Positions 56,978-64,000 of a stretch of 64,000 nt of DNA are shown here, piece by piece. Within the stretch, counting starts at the first letter, position 1, and the number at the start of each line of letters is the position of its first letter. The DNA comes from Kiritimatiellales bacterium (GTDB lineage: Bacteria; Verrucomicrobiota; Kiritimatiellia; Kiritimatiellales; Pontiellaceae). Under the pieces are notes generated by a model. That model made no database searches. It was not told the origin of the DNA and saw only the letters and a list, made by a program, of their open reading frames with translations. The stretch covers positions 56,074 to 120,073 of the forward strand of contig QKAU01000056.1 of the NCBI GenBank assembly GCA_003246265.1, given 5' to 3'. Made by a program: the position numbers and the translations under genes.

Positions 56978-58555
56978 CTAGAAGTCGACGCAGGAGGCGT
57001 GCAGCGCTTCGATCTTCCGGGCGATCTTTTCGACCAGCTGGGCATCGATCTTCTGGCTGATCTGCATGAGCGCCAAGGAGTGTGCGCCGGTGGGGTCGTG
57101 CGGGTTGCGCATGTCGTCGATGTTGATGCCCGCCTCGGCCAACGCGTTGCCGATCTGGCCGATGACGCCGGGACGGTCCTTGTAGATGAAGAGCGCGGCG
57201 GTCCCGACCGGCTCGAAGTAGAGCTTGTCGAAGTCGTTGATGCGCGAAATCATCATGTTGCCCTCGGCCACGGTGCCGCGCACGCTGATGCGCTGGAAGT
57301 GGGCGGCATCGAGCGACGTGGTGACATCGACGGTGATGGAGTTTCCGTAGCCCTTGCGGTTGTCGGTCTCGCGGTTGAAGTATTCCACGCCCATCTCCTC
57401 AAGGTACTCGAGCGCGGCGTCGTAGCCCTGGGTGCGGTCGAAATCGTCGGAGAGCGCGGCGACGATCTGCACCAGCAGCCAATCGCCGAACTTGGCGAGG
57501 TCGCCGTAGAAGCTGGTTTCGATCAGCTTCATCTGCTTGCTGCCGCCGGCGATGCCGCGGCACAGGTGGGCCAGCGCATAGGCCAGCTCGCTGTAGGCGC
57601 GGTCGAGCCCCTCGGGCACGTCGCGGTTGACGACGTAGGAGGCGATGCCCTTGTCGTCGTAGCCGATCAGCTGGGTGGCGGAGCGGGAGGCGGCGTTGAA
57701 GTTCGCCTCGTGCGTGCTCGCCCCGAGGTGCGGAAGCATGATGTCGGCGATGTCGGCCACGCTCTTCGGGCCCGCCTCGTCCTTGGGATAGACGTCGTTG
57801 AGGAAGCGAAGCTTCTTGTCGGCCTTGAGGGCGCGCAGGTCCGCCTCGTTGACGATGCCGGCGCGGGCGCAGTTGATCAGGGTGGCGCCGTTCTTCATGC
57901 GGGCAATCAGCGACTTGTTGATGATGCCGCGCGTCTCCTCGTTCTCCGGCATGTGGAGCGAGACGTAATCGCACTTCTCGAAGATGTCGGCAAGTTCCAC
58001 CGATTCGGCGCCGAGATCCTTCGCCCGCTCCTCGGAGAGGAAGGGGTCGTAGGCGAGCACCTTGACATCGAAGCCGGAAAGGCGCTTGGCCACCAGCTGG
58101 CCGATCGCGCCGAAACCGACGATGCCGACGGTCTTGCCGGTGATCTCCCGCCCCATGAACCGCTTCTTCTCCCATCCGCCCGCGCGGGTATCGGCATCGG
58201 CCGGAACCACGTGGCGGGCGTCGGCCAGCATGAGGGCGATCACCTCTTCGGCAACCGCATTGGCGTTGGCGCCCGGCGTGTTCATGACATCGACGCCCTT
58301 GCTGCGCGCATGCTTGATGTCGATCGTGTTGTAGCCGGCACCGGCGCGGATGACCACCTTGAGCGACGGCAGCGCGTCGATGATGTCCTTGGTGACCTTC
58401 TCGGAACGGACGATGAGGGCGTAGGTATCCGGATGCCGGGCCACCAGGGAGGCAAGATCCGCCGAGTCGTCCTGGACCACTTCGTAGCTGCCGTGCGCCT
58501 TCAGGGTGTCGCGCGCCACGGTGTCGAGCTTGGTGGGGATCAATACCTTCTTCAT
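56978..58555 (-). CDS. serA: D-3-phosphoglycerate dehydrogenase
   Basis: The protein has 525 residues, the long bacterial form with substrate-binding, NAD-binding, intervening (ASB) and C-terminal ACT domains. VIRAGAGYNTIDIKHA near residue 73, the NAD motif TVGIVGFGAIGQLVAKRL near 142, and HLGASTHEANFNAASRSATQ near 278 (catalytic His region) are visible. The ACT domain has IYKDRPGVIGQIGNALAEAGINI (type only) near 455, so serine feedback is likely. It makes 3-phosphohydroxypyruvate for serine and, through it, glycine. It is divergent from lptE. Confidence 0.95.
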   Translation of the reverse strand: MKKVLIPTKLDTVARDTLKAHGSYEVVQDDSADLASLVARHPDTYALIVRSEKVTKDIIDALPSLKVVIRAGAGYNTIDIKHARSKGVDVMNTPGANANAVAEEVIALMLADARHVVPADADTRAGGWEKKRFMGREITGKTVGIVGFGAIGQLVAKRLSGFDVKVLAYDPFLSEERAKDLGAESVELADIFEKCDYVSLHMPENEETRGIINKSLIARMKNGATLINCARAGIVNEADLRALKADKKLRFLNDVYPKDEAGPKSVADIADIMLPHLGASTHEANFNAASRSATQLIGYDDKGIASYVVNRDVPEGLDRAYSELAYALAHLCRGIAGGSKQMKLIETSFYGDLAKFGDWLLVQIVAALSDDFDRTQGYDAALEYLEEMGVEYFNRETDNRKGYGNSITVDVTTSLDAAHFQRISVRGTVAEGNMMISRINDFDKLYFEPVGTAALFIYKDRPGVIGQIGNALAEAGINIDDMRNPHDPTGAHSLALMQISQKIDAQLVEKIARKIEALHASCVDF

Positions 58556-58674
58556 GCAATCCTCTGGGGTTGGGGTTGAAAACAGGCTCCCACACTATGC
58601 AGGCGTGGTGGGGGAATCAAGCTTTGACAAATCGGTTTTTCTGGGAGACTCTTTCGCGCCAACCGGAAAACCGC

Positions 58675-59184
58675 ATGAAGAGATCCTGCCAACCGTTCGC
58701 CGTGCTTGCCGCCGCACTGATGCTCTCGGGATGCATGGGCTACCGCCTGGGTGGAGGCCGCCCGGAAAACGTCGAAACGGTCGCCGTCGCCCCGGTGGTC
58801 AACCGCACCGCCGAGCCGGCCATCGAGCTCCAGGTGGGCCATGCCCTGCGCCAGCGCCTCCAGTTCGACGGGCGCCTCAAGGTGGCCAACGATCCGGAAA
58901 CGGCGGACGCCGTGATCGAAACGACCCTGACGGACTACACCCTGACCCCGATCGCCTTCCGTTCGGAGCTGCGCACCACGCCGAGCCAGTACCGGCTGCG
59001 CATCGCGGGCGAGGCCCGGCTCGTCGACCGGGAAACCGGCGAGGTCCTCTCGACGTCGAGCAGCTACGGCGAAGCGCTTTTCGCCTTCCAGTCGGACCTC
59101 ACCTCCTCCAAGCGCGACGCCCTGCCCATGGCCGCCAGCGAGCTGGCCAAGTTCATGGTGGACGACCTGGTCGAGCAGTGGTGA
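58675..59184 (+). CDS. lptE: LptE-like LPS-assembly lipoprotein
   Basis: The protein has 169 residues from MKRSCQPFAVLAAALMLSGC; the lipobox LSGC gives lipidated Cys20. MGYRLGG right after the Cys and VAVAPVVNRTAEPAIELQVGHAL (residues ~36-58) are typical of LptE/RlpB-family lipoproteins. The rest is an alpha/beta sandwich with ADAVIETTLTDYTLTP near 80. It should plug and help fold LptD, encoded at 23.8 kb. A TTGACA lies upstream at about 58623, but no convincing -10 follows. A bidirectional terminator lies downstream. Confidence 0.78.
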   Translation: MKRSCQPFAVLAAALMLSGCMGYRLGGGRPENVETVAVAPVVNRTAEPAIELQVGHALRQRLQFDGRLKVANDPETADAVIETTLTDYTLTPIAFRSELRTTPSQYRLRIAGEARLVDRETGEVLSTSSSYGEALFAFQSDLTSSKRDALPMAASELAKFMVDDLVEQW

Positions 59185-59261
59185 GGTGATACGGGGTTCC
59201 AGGCTCCGGGCACCCTTGCGGATCCAGTCGCCAAGAAGTAGTCCGGCCAATCCAACCGGGC

Positions 59262-59290
59262 ACAAAAAAAACCCGCCGGCGGCGGGTTTT
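59262..59290. terminator. Bidirectional terminator between lptE and rpsT
   Basis: AAAACCCGCCG and CGGCGGGTTTT form a long dyad flanked by A-run and T-run, so it can stop transcription from both convergent genes. Confidence 0.88.
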
Positions 59291-59311
59291 GCTTCGCAGG
59301 TGCGGAGCGCG

Positions 59312-59584
59312 CTAGGCCACCGTGGCGAGCTTGCGCAGGTTGTTCGCGGCATTGGCCTTGCGGCGGATGGCGGTGTTCTTCTTGATCACCCCGATCTTCG
59401 CGGCCTTGTCCAGCACGGAGCTGTAGGTGCGCAACGCTTCGGCGCTCTTGTCGGCATCCTTGGCCGCCAGCGCCTCCATCATGTCGCGGCGGGCGGTCTT
59501 GATGCGCGAGCGCACCTGCACGTTGCGGTCGTGGCGCACCACGTTCTGGCGCATTCTCTTCTTGGCGCTTTTCAGATTCGGCAT
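59312..59584 (-). CDS. rpsT: Ribosomal protein bS20
   Basis: The protein has 90 residues, starting MPNLKSAKKRMRQNVVRHDRN (type start), with the Lys/Arg-rich helical pattern of S20: RSRIKTARRDMMEAL near residue 25 and the C-terminal GVIKKNTAIRRKANAANNLRKL-type segment. It is a 16S rRNA-binding primary assembly protein. The gene is a single unit on the minus strand, ending at the bidirectional terminator; lepB is 140 bases upstream. Confidence 0.96.
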   Translation of the reverse strand: MPNLKSAKKRMRQNVVRHDRNVQVRSRIKTARRDMMEALAAKDADKSAEALRTYSSVLDKAAKIGVIKKNTAIRRKANAANNLRKLATVA

Positions 59585-59724
59585 TTCAAATCACTCCGTT
59601 AAGTCAAAACTGTTCCTATGCTCGGAAAAGAAGGATGGGAGGATAGCCAACGGGATTTCGAAGTCAACAGGAAATATCCGGATTGTTGGCGCCCCCGGAA
59701 TCCCCCGCTTCCCCGGCCCCCGCC

Positions 59725-60807
59725 CTAGTGGACGATGCCCCAGTGGCTGCGGAACGGCCAGTAGACGAAAAGGGCCGGACCCTGGAAATCCTCCCGCGGC
59801 ACGCCGCCGAAGTAGCGCCCGTCGAGGCTCATGTTCGGCCGCGTGTTGTCGCCCATCATCAGGTATTCGTCCTCCTTCAGCTGGATGGAGTCGTCCTCCG
59901 TCACCAGCAGGCTGCCCGGCGTGGTGTCGTGCCCGCCGGCATAGATCGGGTCCGTGTCGATCCGCTTGAAGATCGGCGGATCGTCGACGATTTTCCCATC
60001 GGCCACGATATGCCGGTCGATAATCTGGATCTTCTCGCCGGGCAGGCCGACCATGCGCTTGATATAGAAGGTGTCGCGGCGCACCTGGGGATGGGCGATG
60101 TTGCGCGTGTCGAACACGGCGATGTCGCCGCGGTCCGGCCGCGTGAAGTTGTACTTCATCTTGTTGACGATGATGTGGTCGCCCGCGATCACCTTGGCCG
60201 AGACGACGACGTCGCCCTCGTTGTAGAACGGCTTGATCTGGAGCTGGTCGCGCAGGTAGGTCGGGATCTTGTGCGGCACCCCGCCGATCCGGACAACCAG
60301 GTTGTCATGGTCGTAGGAGGCGCTGCGGTCGACCGCCCCGGTCGCCTTGGCGCGGATCTCCTTGTAGGACTCCCCCGTAAGGAGCCACTTGGCGAACTTG
60401 AAGGGGAGCTGGTCGCCGATGCCCGGGGCGGCCTGCGCCTCGGTGGTGATGCCGTTGAGGGTCGGCTGCATGGAGCCGGTGGGGATCTTGAACGGCTGGA
60501 AGAAGAAGGCGCGGATCGCCATGGCCGCTCCTAGGGCGACGATGATCACCTCGACGTTTTCGCGGACACCGGTGCGGTAGTGCGAGGGATAGACCTTGTC
60601 GGCCGCCTCGGCCAGCCGCCCGAGGGCCTTCTCCAGCTCCCCCCGGCCCGCGTCGCGGAGCCCCACCACGGCGGCCTCGGCCTGGGCCAGCGCCGCCAGG
60701 TCCTTCGGATCGGCGATGTCTTCGCGCATGTTGCGCGCGTGGCGCGCCGCATGCAGGTGCTCCTTCACGATCTTCCGCTGTTTCCGCCGATTGAGGATGC
60801 CGATCAT
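59725..60807 (-). CDS. lepB: Signal peptidase I with N-terminal extension
   Basis: The protein has 360 residues from MIGILNRRKQRKIVKEHL at 60807; the frame continues upstream but that is lepA sequence. The catalytic Ser112 is in FKIPTGSMQPTL and Lys250 in DTFYIKRMVGLPGE; MMGDNTRPNMSLDGRYFG near 325 is box E. One membrane helix (residues 85-101) precedes Ser112. The first 80 residues form a charged, helical, soluble extension not found in E. coli LepB, and about 80 extra residues separate box B from box C. It starts 8 bases after lepA, the classical lepA-lepB order. Confidence 0.93.
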   Translation of the reverse strand: MIGILNRRKQRKIVKEHLHAARHARNMREDIADPKDLAALAQAEAAVVGLRDAGRGELEKALGRLAEAADKVYPSHYRTGVRENVEVIIVALGAAMAIRAFFFQPFKIPTGSMQPTLNGITTEAQAAPGIGDQLPFKFAKWLLTGESYKEIRAKATGAVDRSASYDHDNLVVRIGGVPHKIPTYLRDQLQIKPFYNEGDVVVSAKVIAGDHIIVNKMKYNFTRPDRGDIAVFDTRNIAHPQVRRDTFYIKRMVGLPGEKIQIIDRHIVADGKIVDDPPIFKRIDTDPIYAGGHDTTPGSLLVTEDDSIQLKEDEYLMMGDNTRPNMSLDGRYFGGVPREDFQGPALFVYWPFRSHWGIVH

Positions 60808-60815
60808 GGAATATC

Positions 60816-62621
60816 CTACTGCTGGTTGGTTTTCAGGACGGCGATGAAGGCCTCCTGGGGAATGTTCACCTTGCCGATCTTCTTGAGCTTCTTCTTCCCT
60901 TCCTTCTGCCGTTCGAGCAGCTTGCGCTTGCGGGTGATGTCGCCGCCGTAGCACTTGGCCGTCACGTCCTTGCGGTAGGCGCGGATCGTCTCGCGGGCGA
61001 TGATCTTGCCGTTCACGGCGGCCTGGAGGGCGACGGCGAAGGCCTGGCGGGGAATGACGTCGAGCAGCGACTTGCACATCTGGCGGCCGCGGAATTCGGC
61101 CTTGGAGCGGTGGACGATGCTCGAGAAGGCATCGACCACCTCGCCGTGGATCATGATGTCCATCTTGACCAGGTCGCTGGCCTGGTAGCCGTAGTATTCG
61201 TAGTCCATCGAGGCATAGCCGCGGCTGATGGTCTTGAGCTTGTCGTAGAAGTCGATCAGCACCTCGTTGAGCGGCATGCGGCTGGTGAGCATGACGCGGT
61301 GCCCGTCGATCGAGTCGGTCTTGGTGATCTCGCCGCGCCGGTCCATGATCAGCTGCATCATTTCGCCGAGGTAGTCGGTCGGGCAGATGATGGTGGCGAG
61401 GATCATCGGCTCCTCGATATGCTCGATGAGGGTCAGGTCGGGCAGGTGCAGGGGATTGTCGACCTCCAGCGTCTCGCCGTTCCTCAGGACCGCCTTGTAG
61501 ACGACGTTGGGATAGGAGGCGATGATGTCGAGGTCGAACTCGCGCCGCAGCCGCTCCTGGATGATCTCCATGTGGAGCAGGCCGAGGAAACCGCAGCGGA
61601 AACCGAAGCCCAGCGCGACCGACGATTCGGCCTGGTAGGTGAAGGCGGCGTCGTTGAGGCGCAGCTTGTCCATGCTGGCTGCCAGCTTCTCGTAGTCGCT
61701 GGTCTCCACCGGATAGATGCCCGAGAAGACCATCGGATGGATCTCCTTGAACCCGGGCAGCGGGTTGGGCGCCGGAGACCGCGCCAGCGTTATGGTGTCG
61801 CCGATCTGGATTTCGGACGCATCCTTGATGTTGGCGATGACGTAGCCCACCGCCCCTTCATGGAGTTCACCGCGCTTGACCATGTCGGGGGTGAAGACCC
61901 CCACCTCCTTGACCTCGTAGTCCTGCCCCGTCCCCATCAGCCGGATCTTGTCGCCGGCCCGGAGGGCGCCGCTGAAGAGCCGCATGTAGACCACCACCCC
62001 GCGGAAGGCATCGTACTTCGAATCGAACACCAGCGCGCGCGTGGCGTCGTCCACCGCTGGCCTGGGCGGCGGGAAGCGCTGGACCACCGCCTCGAGGACC
62101 TCGGCCACGCCCTTGCCGGTCTTGGCGCTCACCAGCAGCGCATCGGTGGCCTCGATGGCGAGGATGTCCTCGATCTGCTGGCAAACCTCGTCGACATTGG
62201 CGTTGGGCAGCTCGATCTTGTTGAGGACCGGGATGATTTCCAGGCCGTTGTCAACCGCGAGATGCGTGTTCGAAACCGTCTGGGCCTCCACCCCCTGCGC
62301 GGCATCGACCACGAGGATGGCCCCTTCGCAGGCCTGCAGGCTCCGGGAGACCTCGTAGGAGAAGTCGACGTGTCCGGGGGTGTCTATCAGGTTGAATGTG
62401 TAGTTCTTCCCGTCCTTCGCCTTGTATTTCATCGTCACAGGATGCGCCTTGATGGTGATGCCCCGCTCGCGCTCGAGATCCATCGAGTCGAGCAGCTGCT
62501 CCTTCATCTTCCGCTGTTCGACCGTCTGGGTCAGCTCCAGCATGCGGTCGGCCAGCGTCGACTTGCCATGGTCGATGTGGGCGATGATCGAAAAATTCCG
62601 GATTAGACTGAGATCGTTCAT
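60816..62621 (-). CDS. lepA: Elongation factor 4 (LepA)
   Basis: The protein has 601 residues. Translational GTPase G-motifs: AHIDHGKSTLADRMLE near residue 14, DTPGHVDFSYEVSR near 79, NKIELPNANVDEV near 134. The EF4-specific C-terminal domain ends ARETIRAYRKDVTAKCYGG and RKRKLLERQKEGKKKLKKIG (residues ~540-585). It acts on the ribosome and is thought to remodel it during initiation or stalled elongation. It is followed by lepB after 8 bases. Confidence 0.97.
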   Translation of the reverse strand: MNDLSLIRNFSIIAHIDHGKSTLADRMLELTQTVEQRKMKEQLLDSMDLERERGITIKAHPVTMKYKAKDGKNYTFNLIDTPGHVDFSYEVSRSLQACEGAILVVDAAQGVEAQTVSNTHLAVDNGLEIIPVLNKIELPNANVDEVCQQIEDILAIEATDALLVSAKTGKGVAEVLEAVVQRFPPPRPAVDDATRALVFDSKYDAFRGVVVYMRLFSGALRAGDKIRLMGTGQDYEVKEVGVFTPDMVKRGELHEGAVGYVIANIKDASEIQIGDTITLARSPAPNPLPGFKEIHPMVFSGIYPVETSDYEKLAASMDKLRLNDAAFTYQAESSVALGFGFRCGFLGLLHMEIIQERLRREFDLDIIASYPNVVYKAVLRNGETLEVDNPLHLPDLTLIEHIEEPMILATIICPTDYLGEMMQLIMDRRGEITKTDSIDGHRVMLTSRMPLNEVLIDFYDKLKTISRGYASMDYEYYGYQASDLVKMDIMIHGEVVDAFSSIVHRSKAEFRGRQMCKSLLDVIPRQAFAVALQAAVNGKIIARETIRAYRKDVTAKCYGGDITRKRKLLERQKEGKKKLKKIGKVNIPQEAFIAVLKTNQQ

Positions 62622-62743
62622 AAAAGACGCAAAAAAGCGGTTCGGGCGCCCCGGCCCACAAAAAACGAGCGGACAAGCTAGCGGAGGCCCGCGCGCAGGT
62701 CAAGTGTTCCGCGGCACCTTGGCGCAGGTCCCCGGAAGCCCGC

Positions 62744-63589
62744 CTAAAGGTCGAAATCGTGGTTGAGCGAGGTATAGGGAAGCTGGAGGTAGCGCAGCAC
62801 CGTCGCGCACCGGGGCCACCCCTGGCGGAACAGCAGGTCGGTCAGGTTCACTCCGATGCCGAGATAAGGGTGGCGGTAGTCGGGCTCGCCCGCCTCCCCG
62901 AAGCCCTCGACGTAATACCCCGCGTGCAGCTCGACATGCCGCAGCGCCCCTCTCCGGAAGGTTTCGAACCCGTTGAGCTTCAGCGCCACCAGGAACTTGG
63001 AGTTCTCGTAGTCGGTCAGCACATCGGCCTGGGTGGGCTGGAGGCCGATCTGCCAGCGGAGGTCGACCTTTCCGGCCAGCGCAGGCCGGGTGTAGAGGAG
63101 ATAGCCCAGGACCGCCCCGAGGCCGTTCATCACCAGGTCCTCGTACGAAAACCCATAGTCGCTGAACGAATCGCCGAACTCCATGTAGCCCATGATCGCG
63201 AACGACGTCAGGCAGCCGCAGAACGCGGCTTCGCGGTGCTCGAAATCCCAATGCTCGTAGAGATAGGCGAAGCCGTGCGACATCAGGTAGGTGGTATAGA
63301 GGTGGCCCAGCTTGTCCATTCCCCCCTCCGGGGTATCCGGTCCGAACCAGCCCTCCGACTTGGCTTGGGGCGACCGCGAGAAGTAGTCCCAGTTGGCCAC
63401 CCCCCAGGCCGTGACCCCGGCCACGCCGGCCGCGGTCGTTCCCAGCACGATCCGGTTGCGCTCCCATCCGGCAACGTATTCGATCTCATCGATCGACACA
63501 TCCGGCTCCCGTGTCTCACCGGAAGCGGCAAGGCCATCGTCCGAAAGGACGATCTGGGCCATCAGAACAATGAGCATCCTTTTCAGCAC
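62744..63589 (-). CDS. DUF2279-like envelope protein
   Basis: The protein has 281 residues with a signal-like N-terminus (MLKRMLIVLMAQIVLS). It has the DUF2279/YfiM pattern MDKLGHLYTTYLMSHGFAYLYEHW-type segment near residue 90 (conserved Asp-Lys-x-Gly-His), then AIMGYMEFGDSFSDYGFSYEDLVMNGLGA near 130, another block common to that family. Hydrophobic stretches near 50 and 125 may be membrane segments. No enzyme role is established for the family. The gene is alone, 122 bases downstream of the lepA start, and transcribed in the same direction. Confidence 0.7.
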   Translation of the reverse strand: MLKRMLIVLMAQIVLSDDGLAASGETREPDVSIDEIEYVAGWERNRIVLGTTAAGVAGVTAWGVANWDYFSRSPQAKSEGWFGPDTPEGGMDKLGHLYTTYLMSHGFAYLYEHWDFEHREAAFCGCLTSFAIMGYMEFGDSFSDYGFSYEDLVMNGLGAVLGYLLYTRPALAGKVDLRWQIGLQPTQADVLTDYENSKFLVALKLNGFETFRRGALRHVELHAGYYVEGFGEAGEPDYRHPYLGIGVNLTDLLFRQGWPRCATVLRYLQLPYTSLNHDFDL

Positions 63590-63673
63590 GCCACACCCCC
63601 GTATCCCTGGATGCTACCCCTCGCCCTCCACCCCGGCAAGGCAATCGTTTCGGCTGGAACGGCGAGGTTTGAA

Positions 63674-63790
63674 GCCGAAGCGAAGATGCTACAGTGCCGG
63701 GCTGTCGCCATGAACCGGATGATCGTAGACGACGGTATCCGCTGCGCCCCGACCGAAACCGGCGAAGATAAAATGCTACAATGTACGGGC
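63674..63790. repeat. Pair of imperfect direct repeats in the recombinase remnant region
   Basis: Two copies of a pattern GCGAAGAT-(AAA)-ATGCTACA-RTG-N2-3-GGGC are seen, one at about 63679-63701 and one at about 63762-63790, 85 bases apart. The second copy introduces the in-frame stop of the recombinase fragment on the minus strand. The repeats do not fit a class of mobile element I recognise. Confidence 0.45.
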
Positions 63791-63940
63791 GGACCCTCCT
63801 CGGACGGCCAGCTTGCCACGGTCGAAGCCCGAGTGCAAAATGCGCAGAATCCAGTCCCGATAATACGGCAGATGCCTTCCATCGACCAGGCCGCGCCGAC
63901 GCACGTACTCCTCAAAGGGTTGAAGATCAACATATTCCAT
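63776..63940 (-). pseudogene. Tyrosine recombinase/integrase N-terminal fragment
   Basis: An ATG at 63940, with AGGGAGTGAGTC upstream, opens a 54-codon frame beginning MEYVDLQPFEEYVRRRG, followed by LVDGRHLPYYRDWILRIL. This looks like the SAM-like DNA-binding N-terminus of phage-integrase/XerD-type recombinases (F-x-x-Y-x-x-x-R-G-L, then PYYRxWIxxxL). A TAG then stops it. No catalytic domain (R...HxxR...Y) follows in any frame within the 190 bases down to the DUF2279 gene. It is read as a decayed remnant; a tiny functional protein is unlikely. Confidence 0.5.
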
Positions 63941-63960
63941 GACTCACTCCCTTCAATACC

Positions 63961-63986
63961 TGCATATGCGGCGCGCCGCATATGCA
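63961..63986. promoter_or_regulatory. 26-bp perfect palindrome upstream of the recombinase remnant
   Basis: Each 13-base half (TGCATATGCGGCG and its complement) matches without a mismatch or spacer. It begins about 20 bases upstream of the recombinase ATG. It could be an operator, a recombination or cruciform site, or an end of a mobile element. Confidence 0.5.
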
Positions 63987-64000
63987 CTGGAATTGCCAGC

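Noticed and set aside
58556..58674. Sigma-70 promoter of lptE at TTGACA near 58623
   Set aside because: The expected -10 position reads GACTCT, too far from consensus to call.
63583..63987. 134-codon minus-strand frame at the right edge
   Set aside because: Its product has no domain; another frame in the same place gives a recombinase-like N-terminus with a better start site.

Overview
The window is GC-rich (roughly 60-65% by eye), densely coded bacterial chromosome. The host is a Gram-negative with an LPS-bearing outer membrane: LptD, LptE and a BamD-like lipoprotein are all present. Diaminopimelate is made by the LL-diaminopimelate aminotransferase route (dapA, dapB, dapL, lysA). The split two-subunit glycine decarboxylase, archaeal-type proline-tRNA ligase, ferredoxin-linked 2-oxoacid oxidoreductase, secreted beta-galactosidase and secreted DUF1566 proteins fit the PVC superphylum, most likely Kiritimatiellota/Lentisphaerota. 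This placement is an inference from gene content; there is no rRNA in the window to confirm it. No tRNA, rRNA, CRISPR array or intact insertion sequence was seen.

Layout. 1-4.6 kb: three plus-strand genes for an NAD(P)H-linked 2-oxoacid:ferredoxin oxidoreductase. 4.7-9 kb: a secreted alpha/beta hydrolase, then a quinone-reductase/monooxygenase pair divergent from a LysR regulator. 9-17 kb (minus): GH2 beta-galactosidase, dapL with a small unknown gene, a secreted unknown, a polytopic glycosyltransferase-like protein and a tiny secreted Cys-rich protein. 17-21 kb (minus): gcvT-gcvPA-gcvPB without gcvH. 21-23.2 kb (plus): two tandem paralogous membrane histidine kinases with complementary defects. 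23-32 kb: folE, then lptD/bamD-like, then proS-plsC-cmk-aroA-tyrA. 32-36 kb: sodA, exonuclease III, glnS and a repeat-filled intergenic region. 36-40 kb (minus): lysA-dapA-dapB followed by NERD and DJ-1 genes. 40-47 kb: two secreted DUF1566 proteins divergent from an OmpR-type two-component system, with paired PmrA-like boxes between them. 47-54 kb (minus): argJ-argB-argD, a DUF3127 protein with an SSB-like tip, an unknown gene and argG, preceded by rplM-rpsI. 54.7-64 kb: a DUF218 protein and a minimal GGDEF protein, a two-gene chromate transporter behind serA, lptE, rpsT, lepA-lepB, a DUF2279 protein, and a decayed tyrosine recombinase start beside a 26-bp perfect palindrome.

Most genes are housekeeping: lysine/DAP, arginine, serine, glycine, aromatic amino-acid, phospholipid and envelope biogenesis, translation and secretion. 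The most unusual items are the split histidine-kinase pair (21153-23142), the two-component promoter region with symmetric PmrA-type boxes (44789-44857), the small palindromic elements between glnS and the DJ-1 gene, and the recombinase remnant with palindrome at the right edge. Intergenic coordinates of short motifs were counted by hand and may be off by one base.
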